A DNA stretch of 64,000 nucleotides, taken from assembly GCF_036322805.1 (NCBI RefSeq), contig NZ_AP027272.1, positions 2,108,001 to 2,172,000 on the forward strand, read 5' to 3'. The notes under the pieces are model-generated. The model was not told the origin of the DNA. It ran no database searches and saw only the letters and a program-made list of their open reading frames with translations. The stretch is from Planctobacterium marinum. GTDB taxonomy: Bacteria > Pseudomonadota > Gammaproteobacteria > Enterobacterales > Alteromonadaceae. The translations under genes were made by a program, and so were the position numbers. Below, piece by piece: positions 19,897 to 27,198 of the stretch (positions within the stretch are counted from its first letter, which is position 1; each line of letters starts with the position of its first letter).

Positions 19897-20895
19897 ATGA
19901 TGGAACAGATAGGAAAATACAGGGTCATCAAATTACTGGGGCAGGGTGGTTTTGGCGCCGTGTATTTAGCGGAACATACCAAACTTCACGAGAAGGCTGC
20001 CATCAAGGTGTTTGATATCAAAGATGAGAATCTGGCACGTCTTGCCACCAGTGCCACTTCAGATGCTTCTGAGGTATTGAATGAGCGCTTTTTGAACGAG
20101 GCGCGCACGCTTAGCAAGCTGCGTCGCAATCCACATATTGTGGATATCTTTGATTTTGATGAATTGCCGGATGGCCGGCCCTATTACGTGATGCGGTATC
20201 TGCCGCGTACCCTCAAAGATGAGCTGGGCAGCGCAGAATCCGGCTTGGTCGATGATAAACCGGTACATGAGGTTCAAATAAAGTCATTTAAACTGATGTC
20301 TCATGAGGTAACCTGGGATATGTATCAGCCTTGCATTGACGCAGGAGTTTGCACCAATTCTGGTATCTTTCGAGGAGCTGAGGATTGGGGCAAAGACCTC
20401 CGTCCGGTTGTCAATGTTAGCTGGAACAACATTACTCAATAGTATATTCCTTGGTTGAATGATAATACAGCACAAAAATTTCGTCTGCCTACCGAGGCAG
20501 AATGGGAATATGCTGCCAGGGCCGGAAGCACATCAAAATACAGTTGGGGCGATACTGTGGATTGTACACAGGCCCAATTTGGGCAGTCGGGTAACAATAG
20601 TGATTGCGGCGACGAAGGTAAAACAGCGCCGGTTAAAAGTTACGAACCGAATAACTATGGATTATACGATATGCACGGCAACGCTTGGGAATGGGTGCAG
20701 GATTGTTACAATGATTCTTATATTGGTGCGCCATCAGATGGTAGCGCCTGGATGACGGGCTATTGTCATTTAGCAGTGATCCGTGGTGGGGGGTGGTATT
20801 TCCCTGCAGGGTCAATGTCTTCGGCTTTCCGCGGCAGGAACGAACGCAGGTTTGGTAATGATTGGACCGGCTTTCGTTTAGCCCAAGATTTGTAA
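19897..20895 (+). pseudogene. Truncated kinase-FGE fusion with in-frame amber stop
   Basis: The N-terminus is a Hanks kinase N-lobe (IGKYRVIKLLGQGGFGAVYL, AIKVFDIKDENLA). After YVMRYLPRTLKDELG the sequence jumps directly into an FGE-sulfatase domain (HEVQIKSFKLMSHEVTWDMY). The catalytic C-lobe with HRD and DFG, the linker and the transmembrane helix are all missing. A TAG at 20440-20442 interrupts the frame after NNITQ, where the paralogues have Lys (TQKYIPWLN). The same frame then continues to 20895 with intact FGE motifs (EAEWEYAARAG, DMHGNAWEWVQDC). It is best read as a deletion-fused, stop-interrupted relic. Confidence 0.85.
20782..20883 (+). repeat. VR1: DGR-like variable tract at FGE C-terminus
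   Basis: Thirty-four codons from RGGGWYFP to GFRLA, exactly as long as the tracts in the other four FGE genes. It is the most divergent of the five and its third codon bases fit the common pattern poorly. It may be older or derived from a different template. Confidence 0.55.
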
Positions 20896-21035
20896 CACAA
20901 CCAGGGGGTTACAGCTTTTACTTTTCCACGCCTCGGTCTTAGGGCGCAGCCCTTTTTTGTGGGCGACAACGCACTGTTTTTTCACCTGCAGGGCGGACGC
21001 GAAAAAACTCTCAACCTTTTTATATCCCCTTGTGT
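20892..21035 (+). repeat. Post-VR hairpin module, copy 1
   Basis: Directly after VR1 lie a hairpin around the stop codon (GTAAC 20892-20896 with GTTAC 20908-20912), a terminator-like stem AGGGC-GCA-GCCCT with six T residues counting the stem's last (20941-20958), and a GGGCGGACGCGAAAAAA block. Most of the tract is near-identical to 22173-22310. Confidence 0.7.
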
Positions 21036-21266
21036 TATGAGTCAGTAATAGGGTAAGCATTTAGACAAAGCTGTTCTTTTATAAAGTAGGAGAAACAAAA
21101 TTAGTCAAGATGCAATAATGGTCGATTAAGCGTGAATACCCTTATAAACCTATACACAGTGGCTTGATAGATTCAGAGCTTTTTATTACGCCAATATTCT
21201 TTCATACTCGTTTGAATGCTCAATTGCTGTATAGCGAATTATTAAACTAAGTACGTTTTTAAACAC
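21036..21266. other. Intergenic stretch upstream of decayed kinase copy
   Basis: With the preceding module this forms a 370-nt gap without a gene. CGCCAATATT and CTTTCATACTC at 21189-21209 repeat the flank seen at 19839-19857. Nothing else is evident. Confidence 0.5.
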
Positions 21267-21344
21267 ATGGAAAAAATCGGAAAATACAGATCAATCATAG
21301 TATTAAGACAGGGTGTTCTTAGAGGGGAATTTGGTGGAGCATAG
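21267..21344 (+). pseudogene. Remnant of a kinase N-terminus
   Basis: From the ATG at 21267 the frame reads MEKIGKYRSIIVLRQG and stops at a TAG after 25 codons. IGKYRxI followed by LxQG matches the glycine-rich-loop region of the kinases on this island. The rest of the kinase is gone and the FGE frame begins within the remnant. Confidence 0.75.
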
Positions 21345-22176
21345 TGGAACCAAAATCGTTAAATTCCTCATTGGGATTAGTACAGTTGTAGCTGTCGGCG
21401 CGGTCGTCTCGTTAATCAGCGGTTCAGAGAAGACAAAGAGCGAACAGTCAGTATTAGCAAGCATGATCGCCATCCCCGGCGGTAGCTTTATGATGGGCAG
21501 TGATGATGGAGATAGCGATGAAAAACCGGTACATCTTGTAACCATCGAACCCTTTAAGCTGATGGACACGGAAGTGACTCTGGCGATGTACCAGCCCTGC
21601 ATTGATGCCGGGGTGTGTCCAGACAATCAACAGGAGTATGCGGGTGAAGACTGGGGAAAGGGCAATCTTCCGGTGATGAATGTGAGCTGGAACGATATTA
21701 CTAAAAAGTTTATTCCGTGGTTAAATCAGCAAACGGGCCAGAGTTTCAGATTAGCAACGGAGGCAGAGTGGGAATACGCGGCCAGAGCAGGAACCCAGAC
21801 GCCGTTTAGTACAGGTAATTGTATTAACTCTCGTCAGGCGAACTATGATGGCAATTATGATTATAAGAATTGTAGCGCTAAAATCGGTACCTACCTTAGA
21901 GAGATTACCCCCGTCAAATCTTACCAACCCAACGCTTTTGGCCTTTATGACATGCATGGGAATGTCTGGGAATGGGTACAGGACTGCTGGAATGACTCGT
22001 ACATTGGCGCCCCTGCGGATGGGAGTGCGTGGCTAAGTGGTGATTGTGACCGGGTTGTGTTTCGCGGCGGCGCCTGGCTCGATGCTCCACTCGATCTGCG
22101 TTCGGCCAATCGCGTTGGAAACTCCCGGACGGGTCGTTACGACGCTATCGGCTTTCGTTTAGCCCAAGATTTGTAA
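21334..22176 (+). CDS. Membrane-anchored FGE-sulfatase domain protein (DGR-like target)
   Basis: I start at the GTG at 21334, with AGAGGGGA a few bases upstream; the frame is open back to 21313. A transmembrane helix (FLIGISTVVAVGAVVSLIS) is followed by one FGE-sulfatase/C-type-lectin-like domain: IAIPGGSFMMGSDDGD, then EAEWEYAARAG and DMHGNVWEWVQDC. The Cys pairs (YQPCIDAGVC, VQDCWNDS, SGDC) suit an oxidising compartment. It is the outer half of a kinase-FGE receptor that has lost its kinase (remnant at 21267). The C-terminus is variable tract VR2. It is probably a ligand-binding display protein rather than a formylglycine-generating enzyme. Confidence 0.8.
   Translation: MEHSGTKIVKFLIGISTVVAVGAVVSLISGSEKTKSEQSVLASMIAIPGGSFMMGSDDGDSDEKPVHLVTIEPFKLMDTEVTLAMYQPCIDAGVCPDNQQEYAGEDWGKGNLPVMNVSWNDITKKFIPWLNQQTGQSFRLATEAEWEYAARAGTQTPFSTGNCINSRQANYDGNYDYKNCSAKIGTYLREITPVKSYQPNAFGLYDMHGNVWEWVQDCWNDSYIGAPADGSAWLSGDCDRVVFRGGAWLDAPLDLRSANRVGNSRTGRYDAIGFRLAQDL
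22063..22164 (+). repeat. VR2: DGR-like variable tract
   Basis: Thirty-four codons from RGGAWLDAPLD to GFRLA. Variable codons such as CTC, GAT, GCT, CTC, TAC, GAC and GCT share their third base with VR3-VR5 at the same positions, while first and second bases differ. Confidence 0.7.
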
Positions 22177-22310
22177 CACAACCTGGGTGTTACAGCTTTT
22201 TCCTTCCCGCGCCTCGTTCTAAGGGCGCAGCCCTTTATTGTGGGCCACAACGCATTGTTTTTTCGCCCGCAGGGCGGAAGCGAAAAAACTCTCAAACCTT
22301 TTTATAACCA
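22173..22310 (+). repeat. Post-VR hairpin module, copy 2
   Basis: A perfect 7-bp stem GTAACAC/GTGTTAC (22173-22179, 22187-22193) encloses the stop codon. It is followed by AAGGGC-GCA-GCCCTT (22221-22235) and a 9-bp inverted repeat TTTTTTCGC/GCGAAAAAA (22258-22266, 22280-22288). Hairpins just after the variable repeat are known to promote DGR mutagenic homing; here they may equally be terminators. Confidence 0.7.
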
Positions 22311-22404
22311 CATTAAACGAACAGTGACAAACGCAGTGGTATTTATGACAAAAATTTTAAAGGACAGGTAACTGAGGTGTGCGAAATTAATTTGGTGGAC
22401 CAGC

Positions 22405-22803
22405 TCACCTCTCTTTTTTAAACAACAAAAATATTAGAGTTGTAAGCATACATTGAACCATCAAAAGCCAAATTAGATTAATTGACATTATTTGAGAGTT
22501 AACGGCAAGGCATAGCTGTGAGGGGTTAGACAAGGCATAAGTCAGCCCACAATCATTGATTAGCCATCGAAATAGAAATTCCCATGCCGCAATGACAAGG
22601 AACCCTGCGGTGACAAAAGAAAGCCAAAACCCAATAATGGGTTTCACTTTTATTTTCTTTTTACCAGTAGCGCTCATCAAATAACGAATAAGAAAAGCTA
22701 TCGTCAGGATTGCCATAACCAGGCAGGTAACAACAAGGTTAACAGCGATCACTTCATAGCTTTTTTGTACTAACGGCATCGGACCCTCGCTCATGTTTTG
22801 CAT
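22405..22803 (-). CDS. Small integral membrane protein, unrecognised
   Basis: The 132-aa product has four hydrophobic segments, around VIAVNLVVTCLVMAILTIAF, PIIGFWLSFVTAGFLVIAAW, a weaker one, and NLIWLLMVQCMLTTLIFLLF. I recognise no family. It is divergent from the MerR-type gene, and the shared 89-nt gap holds a perfect palindrome, so the two may be co-regulated. Confidence 0.6.
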   Translation of the reverse strand: MQNMSEGPMPLVQKSYEVIAVNLVVTCLVMAILTIAFLIRYLMSATGKKKIKVKPIIGFWLSFVTAGFLVIAAWEFLFRWLINDCGLTYALSNPSQLCLAVNSQIMSINLIWLLMVQCMLTTLIFLLFKKER

Positions 22804-22854
22804 CAGATTCCCAATATTACTAAAGTTAATTTTTATTTGACAGTTAATATTGGT

Positions 22855-22881
22855 TTAATTAACACTGTTAGTGTTAATTAA
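22855..22881. promoter_or_regulatory. Palindromic operator upstream of the MerR-type gene
   Basis: TTAATTAACACT and AGTGTTAATTAA form a perfect 12-bp inverted repeat around GTT, ending 11 nt before the ATG. TTGACA at 22837-22842 could be a -35 box. Autoregulation by the MerR-type protein is the simplest reading. Confidence 0.65.
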
Positions 22882-22892
22882 ATGGTGTTTAT

Positions 22893-23297
22893 ATGAAATT
22901 TTCCCTGGACAAGGTGGTGGAACTAGTATCCCTGCCCAAACGAACGGTGCGTTACTACATTCAAAAAGGTCTGGTGGATAGACCAATTGGAGAGCGCAAG
23001 GCAGCTCATTACACCCAACAGCATGTGGAACAACTATTGGCGGTAAAACGGTGGAAGCAATCGGGGTTAAACCTTGAACGGATTTCACAGTTGCTAAGTG
23101 GCGAGTCACCTGCGCCCAATTTGATGACAGGAGTTCAAAAACTTGGCAGTACCAAAGTGGTAAGCCGAATGCACATCATAGATGGCATTACTTTGGAAAT
23201 AGACGCGGAACAAAACCCTCTCAATAACGAGCAGGTGCAAACACTGGTGCACCGTCTTAATGAGGTGTTAACTGACATAAAAGCACAGCAGAAGTGA
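22893..23297 (+). CDS. MerR-family transcriptional regulator
   Basis: The N-terminal winged-helix domain reads FSLDKVVELVSLPKRTVRYY, with the MerR signature RTVRYYIQKGLVDRP and LLAVKRWKQSGLNLERISQL. The 134-aa length leaves a short effector region with no metal-binding Cys motif. The stop overlaps a possible GTG start of the VIT-vWA gene, so they form one unit. The palindrome directly upstream suggests autoregulation. Confidence 0.85.
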   Translation: MKFSLDKVVELVSLPKRTVRYYIQKGLVDRPIGERKAAHYTQQHVEQLLAVKRWKQSGLNLERISQLLSGESPAPNLMTGVQKLGSTKVVSRMHIIDGITLEIDAEQNPLNNEQVQTLVHRLNEVLTDIKAQQK

Positions 23298-23302
23298 TTA
23301 AA

Positions 23303-25474
23303 ATGAATGATACAAGCAAGATTCTTAAAAATTCGGAAATAAATATCGAAGTCAATGCGCCACTGGCAATTACCCGGTATAAAATGAATCTCCACAATGA
23401 TACTCAGGATATCATCGAAGCTCTAGTTCACTTTCCACTGCCAATAATGGCATGTCTAATGTCCACCTGTGTAAGCATCAATGATGAAAAATTTCTTGGT
23501 CAAATCACCAGTAGAGTTAAGGCTGCCGATGAATATGAAGAGGGTATCGCCAATGGCAGACGAAGTGTTTTAGTGGAGTCTGTGAGTGAGGGGGTTTACC
23601 AAATCAGCTTGGGAAATCTTGCGCCTGCTGATACGGGGTACGTAGAATTGACCATCGCTACAATCATTCAAGCTCAGGCAGGGGATTGGCAATATCGATT
23701 ACCAACAGTGATTGCTAATAAATATGGTCTGGATTCGCCAACCATTGCGCCAAAAAACAGTTTTGATGCAATTTATTCGTTTGACGCAGAAATACGCTTT
23801 TGTCAGCCGGCGACAATTAACAGAAGCAATTTTGTTCTTACCGCCAAAAGTGATGGCATGTACCACATGCATGGAGTGCTGGATAAAGACATTATCGTCT
23901 CATTTGAATTGCCCAATAGCAGTTATCTGTTCAGTGGAACTCTGAACAATCGCTGTTATCAGTTGGGTTACTTGCCGTCGTTTGAGGTGCAGCAGGTAAA
24001 TCAAAATAATGCTAACTTGCACGTCTTGATTGATTGCTCCGGTTCTATGTCCGGGGCGAGTATTCAGCAGGTTCGTAGTGCATTAAAGCGTCTTTTGAGA
24101 TCGCTGAATGCGAGTTTTAATTTCAACTTGTATCGGTTCGGCTCAAGTATCGAAGTATTATTCGACAGCCCCAGGAGTTTCAACAGCCAAACCAAAGCGA
24201 CGTTGCAGGAGTATATTCCCCACATAAATGCTGATTTGGGGGGGACTGAAATTGTTAATGCACTAAATGTTGTATTAGACCAGTGTGATCCAGAAATGGG
24301 GCCGCAACAGATCCTCGTTTTAACCGATGGACGAACCTGGTGTAGTAAGGAAGATAAGCTCGCCCTCCAACTTAAGTCGAAACGTCAATCTTGTGTCATT
24401 CATGGTTTAGCCCTCGGTCATGCCGCAGACGCACACTTTTTGAGTCAACTCATCAATGAAAGCGGTGGAAGCCTTCTACAGATTAATCCGATAGAGCCAT
24501 TGGGCAGCATTATGTTTGAGTTGATCACCAGATTGACACAAAGAAGTGTTGCGATTGAATTGGCCTGGGAAGGGAAAGTCAATTGGATGGAAAAGCCCGC
24601 TGAGGTATTTCATCAAATACCAGCGTTTGTATGCGGCAGGAGTGAGGAGCAGCAAAGTGCATCACTTTTTATGGATGGCATTGAACAAAAGACGATTTTT
24701 GAGCCGCAAAGAACAAAGGGAAAATGGGAAAAAGCAGCAGCGCAACTTGGTGCTATGTTCGAACTGATCCGTTTACCCGAGGACCGGGCTGAAGCCCTGT
24801 CCTTACAAATGGAACTACTGACAGCTTATACGAGTTACGTCGTGATCGGAGAATCAGAAATAGAAAATGCCGATGGCTACCCTTTATTGCATGTTGTTCC
24901 GCAAATGCAGCCTTGTAGTAAGGTATGTAGTGATAGCCATAGCGCGTATTTTCGAAAATCAGTTGTTGATAATCATTCCATGGCTTCAGGTTCTTTCACC
25001 AGAAATGCAACTTCTCTCGGTGGAGATGACTCACTGCATAATTACTACGACATTCCTGCTTTCCTGCGTAAAAGCCATGATGAAATCCAGCAAAAAGTGC
25101 AAAAGATTGATTTGCCACCTAAAAAACAAGCGTTAGAAGTTGCAAAGATGTTAAATCAAAAATTAAAACCAGAGAATGTCCTTACCTGTCCGCCAGATAT
25201 TCCGATGCTTTTGAATCTGGGGGTAGATGAGAATGCTCTTTATAACCTTAAGTGCGCTTTACAAAAATATCCTGATGAGGGCGAGCATTGGCGACAGCTT
25301 TGGATAGTTACTTTGTTGATGAACACAGGTTTTGACAAGCCCGAATGGGTCAGCACCAAACTAGCAAAAGTATTTTTGGCAATGGAACGGGAAATTGTCA
25401 GCGCCATTAAACAGGATATTACACTGTGGCTATTTGGAGAGCAGGTGCTTCTGTCTGACGAGAGTACGATTTAA
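23303..25474 (+). CDS. VIT and von Willebrand A domain protein
   Basis: The N-terminal 130 residues fit a VIT domain (HNDTQDIIEALVHFPLPIMA, GRRSVLVESVSEGVYQISLG). A vWA domain near residues 240-420 has the MIDAS motif IDCSGSMSG, then LGGTEIVN and VLTDGRTW. The C-terminal 250 residues are helical and unassigned. No signal peptide is visible, so it is probably cytoplasmic, unlike vertebrate inter-alpha-inhibitor proteins. I chose the ATG at 23303; a GTG at 23294 overlaps the regulator's stop. Bacterial VIT-vWA proteins are poorly characterised. Confidence 0.8.
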   Translation: MNDTSKILKNSEINIEVNAPLAITRYKMNLHNDTQDIIEALVHFPLPIMACLMSTCVSINDEKFLGQITSRVKAADEYEEGIANGRRSVLVESVSEGVYQISLGNLAPADTGYVELTIATIIQAQAGDWQYRLPTVIANKYGLDSPTIAPKNSFDAIYSFDAEIRFCQPATINRSNFVLTAKSDGMYHMHGVLDKDIIVSFELPNSSYLFSGTLNNRCYQLGYLPSFEVQQVNQNNANLHVLIDCSGSMSGASIQQVRSALKRLLRSLNASFNFNLYRFGSSIEVLFDSPRSFNSQTKATLQEYIPHINADLGGTEIVNALNVVLDQCDPEMGPQQILVLTDGRTWCSKEDKLALQLKSKRQSCVIHGLALGHAADAHFLSQLINESGGSLLQINPIEPLGSIMFELITRLTQRSVAIELAWEGKVNWMEKPAEVFHQIPAFVCGRSEEQQSASLFMDGIEQKTIFEPQRTKGKWEKAAAQLGAMFELIRLPEDRAEALSLQMELLTAYTSYVVIGESEIENADGYPLLHVVPQMQPCSKVCSDSHSAYFRKSVVDNHSMASGSFTRNATSLGGDDSLHNYYDIPAFLRKSHDEIQQKVQKIDLPPKKQALEVAKMLNQKLKPENVLTCPPDIPMLLNLGVDENALYNLKCALQKYPDEGEHWRQLWIVTLLMNTGFDKPEWVSTKLAKVFLAMEREIVSAIKQDITLWLFGEQVLLSDESTI

Positions 25475-25512
25475 AGCAAGGTTTTGTGTTGAGCTTCAGG
25501 AGGCAAAAGAAC

Positions 25513-25992
25513 ATGTCTGGCAGCAATACTGGGAAACGAGAGGAAACAACCAATGCATCCTCTGATTCGGTCACCTTTCCAATGCAGTATCGGGGAAACT
25601 ATCCGAAACAACGCGTATTAATCAAAAGCTGGTTAAATTTTGGGGACGAGCATGAAGATGGTGAATATATTGAACAGTCGTTTGAACTCCCGGTCCCCGT
25701 TGATACATATAATTTGAGGGCACTCGTCGGGCGTCAGAGTATGGAATGCCTTGCTATGGCGCATATGGCGTATGGATACAAGGCGATGAAGGATATTTGC
25801 AATTCGGATCCTGAAGTCGGAGAAGGTCTCCAGCGTATGTTTGAAGATGGCGAGTTTTTGGAAGCGTTTAGGGACTTAATGATTAGTCAGCAAGGTTGGG
25901 AAGACATGCCAGAGACGCTTAGTCGTCTGAGCCCGAGGTATTTTCCCTTTGATGAAAGTGAGAAAGAAAATGAACGTAGAAAACCTTTATAA
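25513..25992 (+). CDS. Hypothetical protein in the VIT-vWA operon
   Basis: The 159-aa product begins MSGSNTGKREETTNASSDSV after a perfect AGGAGG (25498-25503). It is acidic and soluble-looking (NFGDEHEDGEYIEQ, MFEDGEFLEAFRDLM) and has no motif I recognise. Its end overlaps the next start by 23 nt. The tight spacing suggests a partner of the vWA protein. Confidence 0.65.
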   Translation: MSGSNTGKREETTNASSDSVTFPMQYRGNYPKQRVLIKSWLNFGDEHEDGEYIEQSFELPVPVDTYNLRALVGRQSMECLAMAHMAYGYKAMKDICNSDPEVGEGLQRMFEDGEFLEAFRDLMISQQGWEDMPETLSRLSPRYFPFDESEKENERRKPL

Positions 25993-26290
25993 GAAGCTCG
26001 TAGCGATTGATCCTGATTTACCGCAACTTGTCGTTGTGCTGTTGGATAGATGCAGCATTCCCGTGTGTCAATGTCGTCAGGAAATAACCTGTTTTAGTGA
26101 TTTTGTTCTTTTAATGGAAAAAAAAGAGATTCGCACCCAAGAAGCCCTGGCTCGAATGATCAATGCGACGGTTAGCAATCCCAATGTTAAGCTATGCGAA
26201 CAGGGCTACCATGCCTGTATTCGAGATTTAGCGCAGGAGAGTGGGTATGAGCGGGCCAGGCTTTCAATACCAGTAATGCCAGTAGAGTAA
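25970..26290 (+). CDS. Hypothetical protein, Cys-containing
   Basis: The 106-aa protein starts MNVENLYKKLVAIDPDLPQL within the 3' end of the previous gene, with AGTGAGAAAG upstream. It carries several cysteines (DRCSIPVCQCRQEITC and LCEQGYHACIRD), so metal binding is conceivable. No family is recognised. Confidence 0.6.
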   Translation: MNVENLYKKLVAIDPDLPQLVVVLLDRCSIPVCQCRQEITCFSDFVLLMEKKEIRTQEALARMINATVSNPNVKLCEQGYHACIRDLAQESGYERARLSIPVMPVE

Positions 26291-26380
26291 AAATGAGTAT
26301 AAAGTGAGAACAACAATGATAGATAGATGCTTGGATGAAAATGGAATACCGTGCATCTGCCCATCGACAAAGGGCGATGT

Positions 26381-26881
26381 ATGTTATTTTCGGTAATCAG
26401 TCTGCTTATACTGACGAACGGACCTTCAAACAGTAGTCCTGAACTTATCACCGAAAACAGGCTTGAACTAATCTCGGCGATTGAAACGGTAACGCCGACA
26501 AAGAAAACCCTGTATGACAAGCATTGGTTTGACATTGATGGTGACAGAAATGAGGATTTGTTGTACTGCTATTTTACAGAGGCGGAAAGCAGAGCACAGT
26601 TTACCGGTATTCAATGTGTGGTTGCACTAAGTAAAAACAACAGAATGCCCGGTTTTGTAAAGCTCGAATTACCTCTCTCGGAAGAGCTGACTTGTTTAGA
26701 TTGGCAAGCCTCTACATTGACTGTCTACAGCTTCTATCGACACGTAACTCGCGTGTTAACATTTGATTGGAATCATGAACTCGCTCAACAATCCTCTTGG
26801 GGCGCAGTTAACAGTGTTACTGTTGATGAAAGATATGCCGAAGAGACAGTATTGGATAAAATTTATGATTGCAGTTTTTGA
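26381..26881 (+). CDS. Hypothetical secreted protein
   Basis: From the ATG at 26381 (MLFSVISLLILTNGPSNSS) a short hydrophobic leader is followed by a beta-rich region containing DIDGDRNEDLLYCYF, an EF-hand-like DxDxDxxxD loop seen in FG-GAP/VCBS-type repeats. The frame is open back to a GTG at 26351, but AAAGGGCG fits the internal ATG. Role unknown; it is the last gene before the first complete kinase. Confidence 0.55.
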   Translation: MLFSVISLLILTNGPSNSSPELITENRLELISAIETVTPTKKTLYDKHWFDIDGDRNEDLLYCYFTEAESRAQFTGIQCVVALSKNNRMPGFVKLELPLSEELTCLDWQASTLTVYSFYRHVTRVLTFDWNHELAQQSSWGAVNSVTVDERYAEETVLDKIYDCSF

Positions 26882-27198
26882 ATACTGTTCGTTGTATAGA
26901 TAGCTCGTGCCTGGTGATTCGCATTGGCTCAACATGTTGAAAGAATTAGCTCGCTGTGGGTCATAGTGCTATAAACGCAAAACAGTAATGTGCAGTGTAA
27001 TAAATGTTCACAAGTAAAAAATTAAACTAATCTGTTTATAGTCATCACTGGACTTAAAATAAAAGGATGATAAAAAGGTGAACAGTGTTAACTTATTGTT
27101 TTTCGTTGCTTTATTAACATGTTTAAAATGCTACTTGATGGTCACTTTCACTATAGAGACCCGAACGGCCAGTTATAACGCCCTAAGGAAAAATTGAG
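26882..27198. other. Gene-free gap before the kinase-FGE gene
   Basis: 317 nt, AT-rich, with no supportable reading frame. It presumably holds the promoter of the kinase gene; I cannot single out a convincing box pair. TAAGGA near 27184 is the ribosome site. Confidence 0.4.

Noticed and set aside
20440-20442. Programmed readthrough or pyrrolysine at the TAG
   Set aside because: The upstream kinase half is itself deleted of its catalytic core and paralogues have Lys here, so simple decay explains it.
21334-22176. True formylglycine-generating enzyme activating a sulfatase
   Set aside because: No sulfatase gene is nearby, and the domain is the variable-tip lectin-like type attached to membrane kinases, so a binding role fits better.
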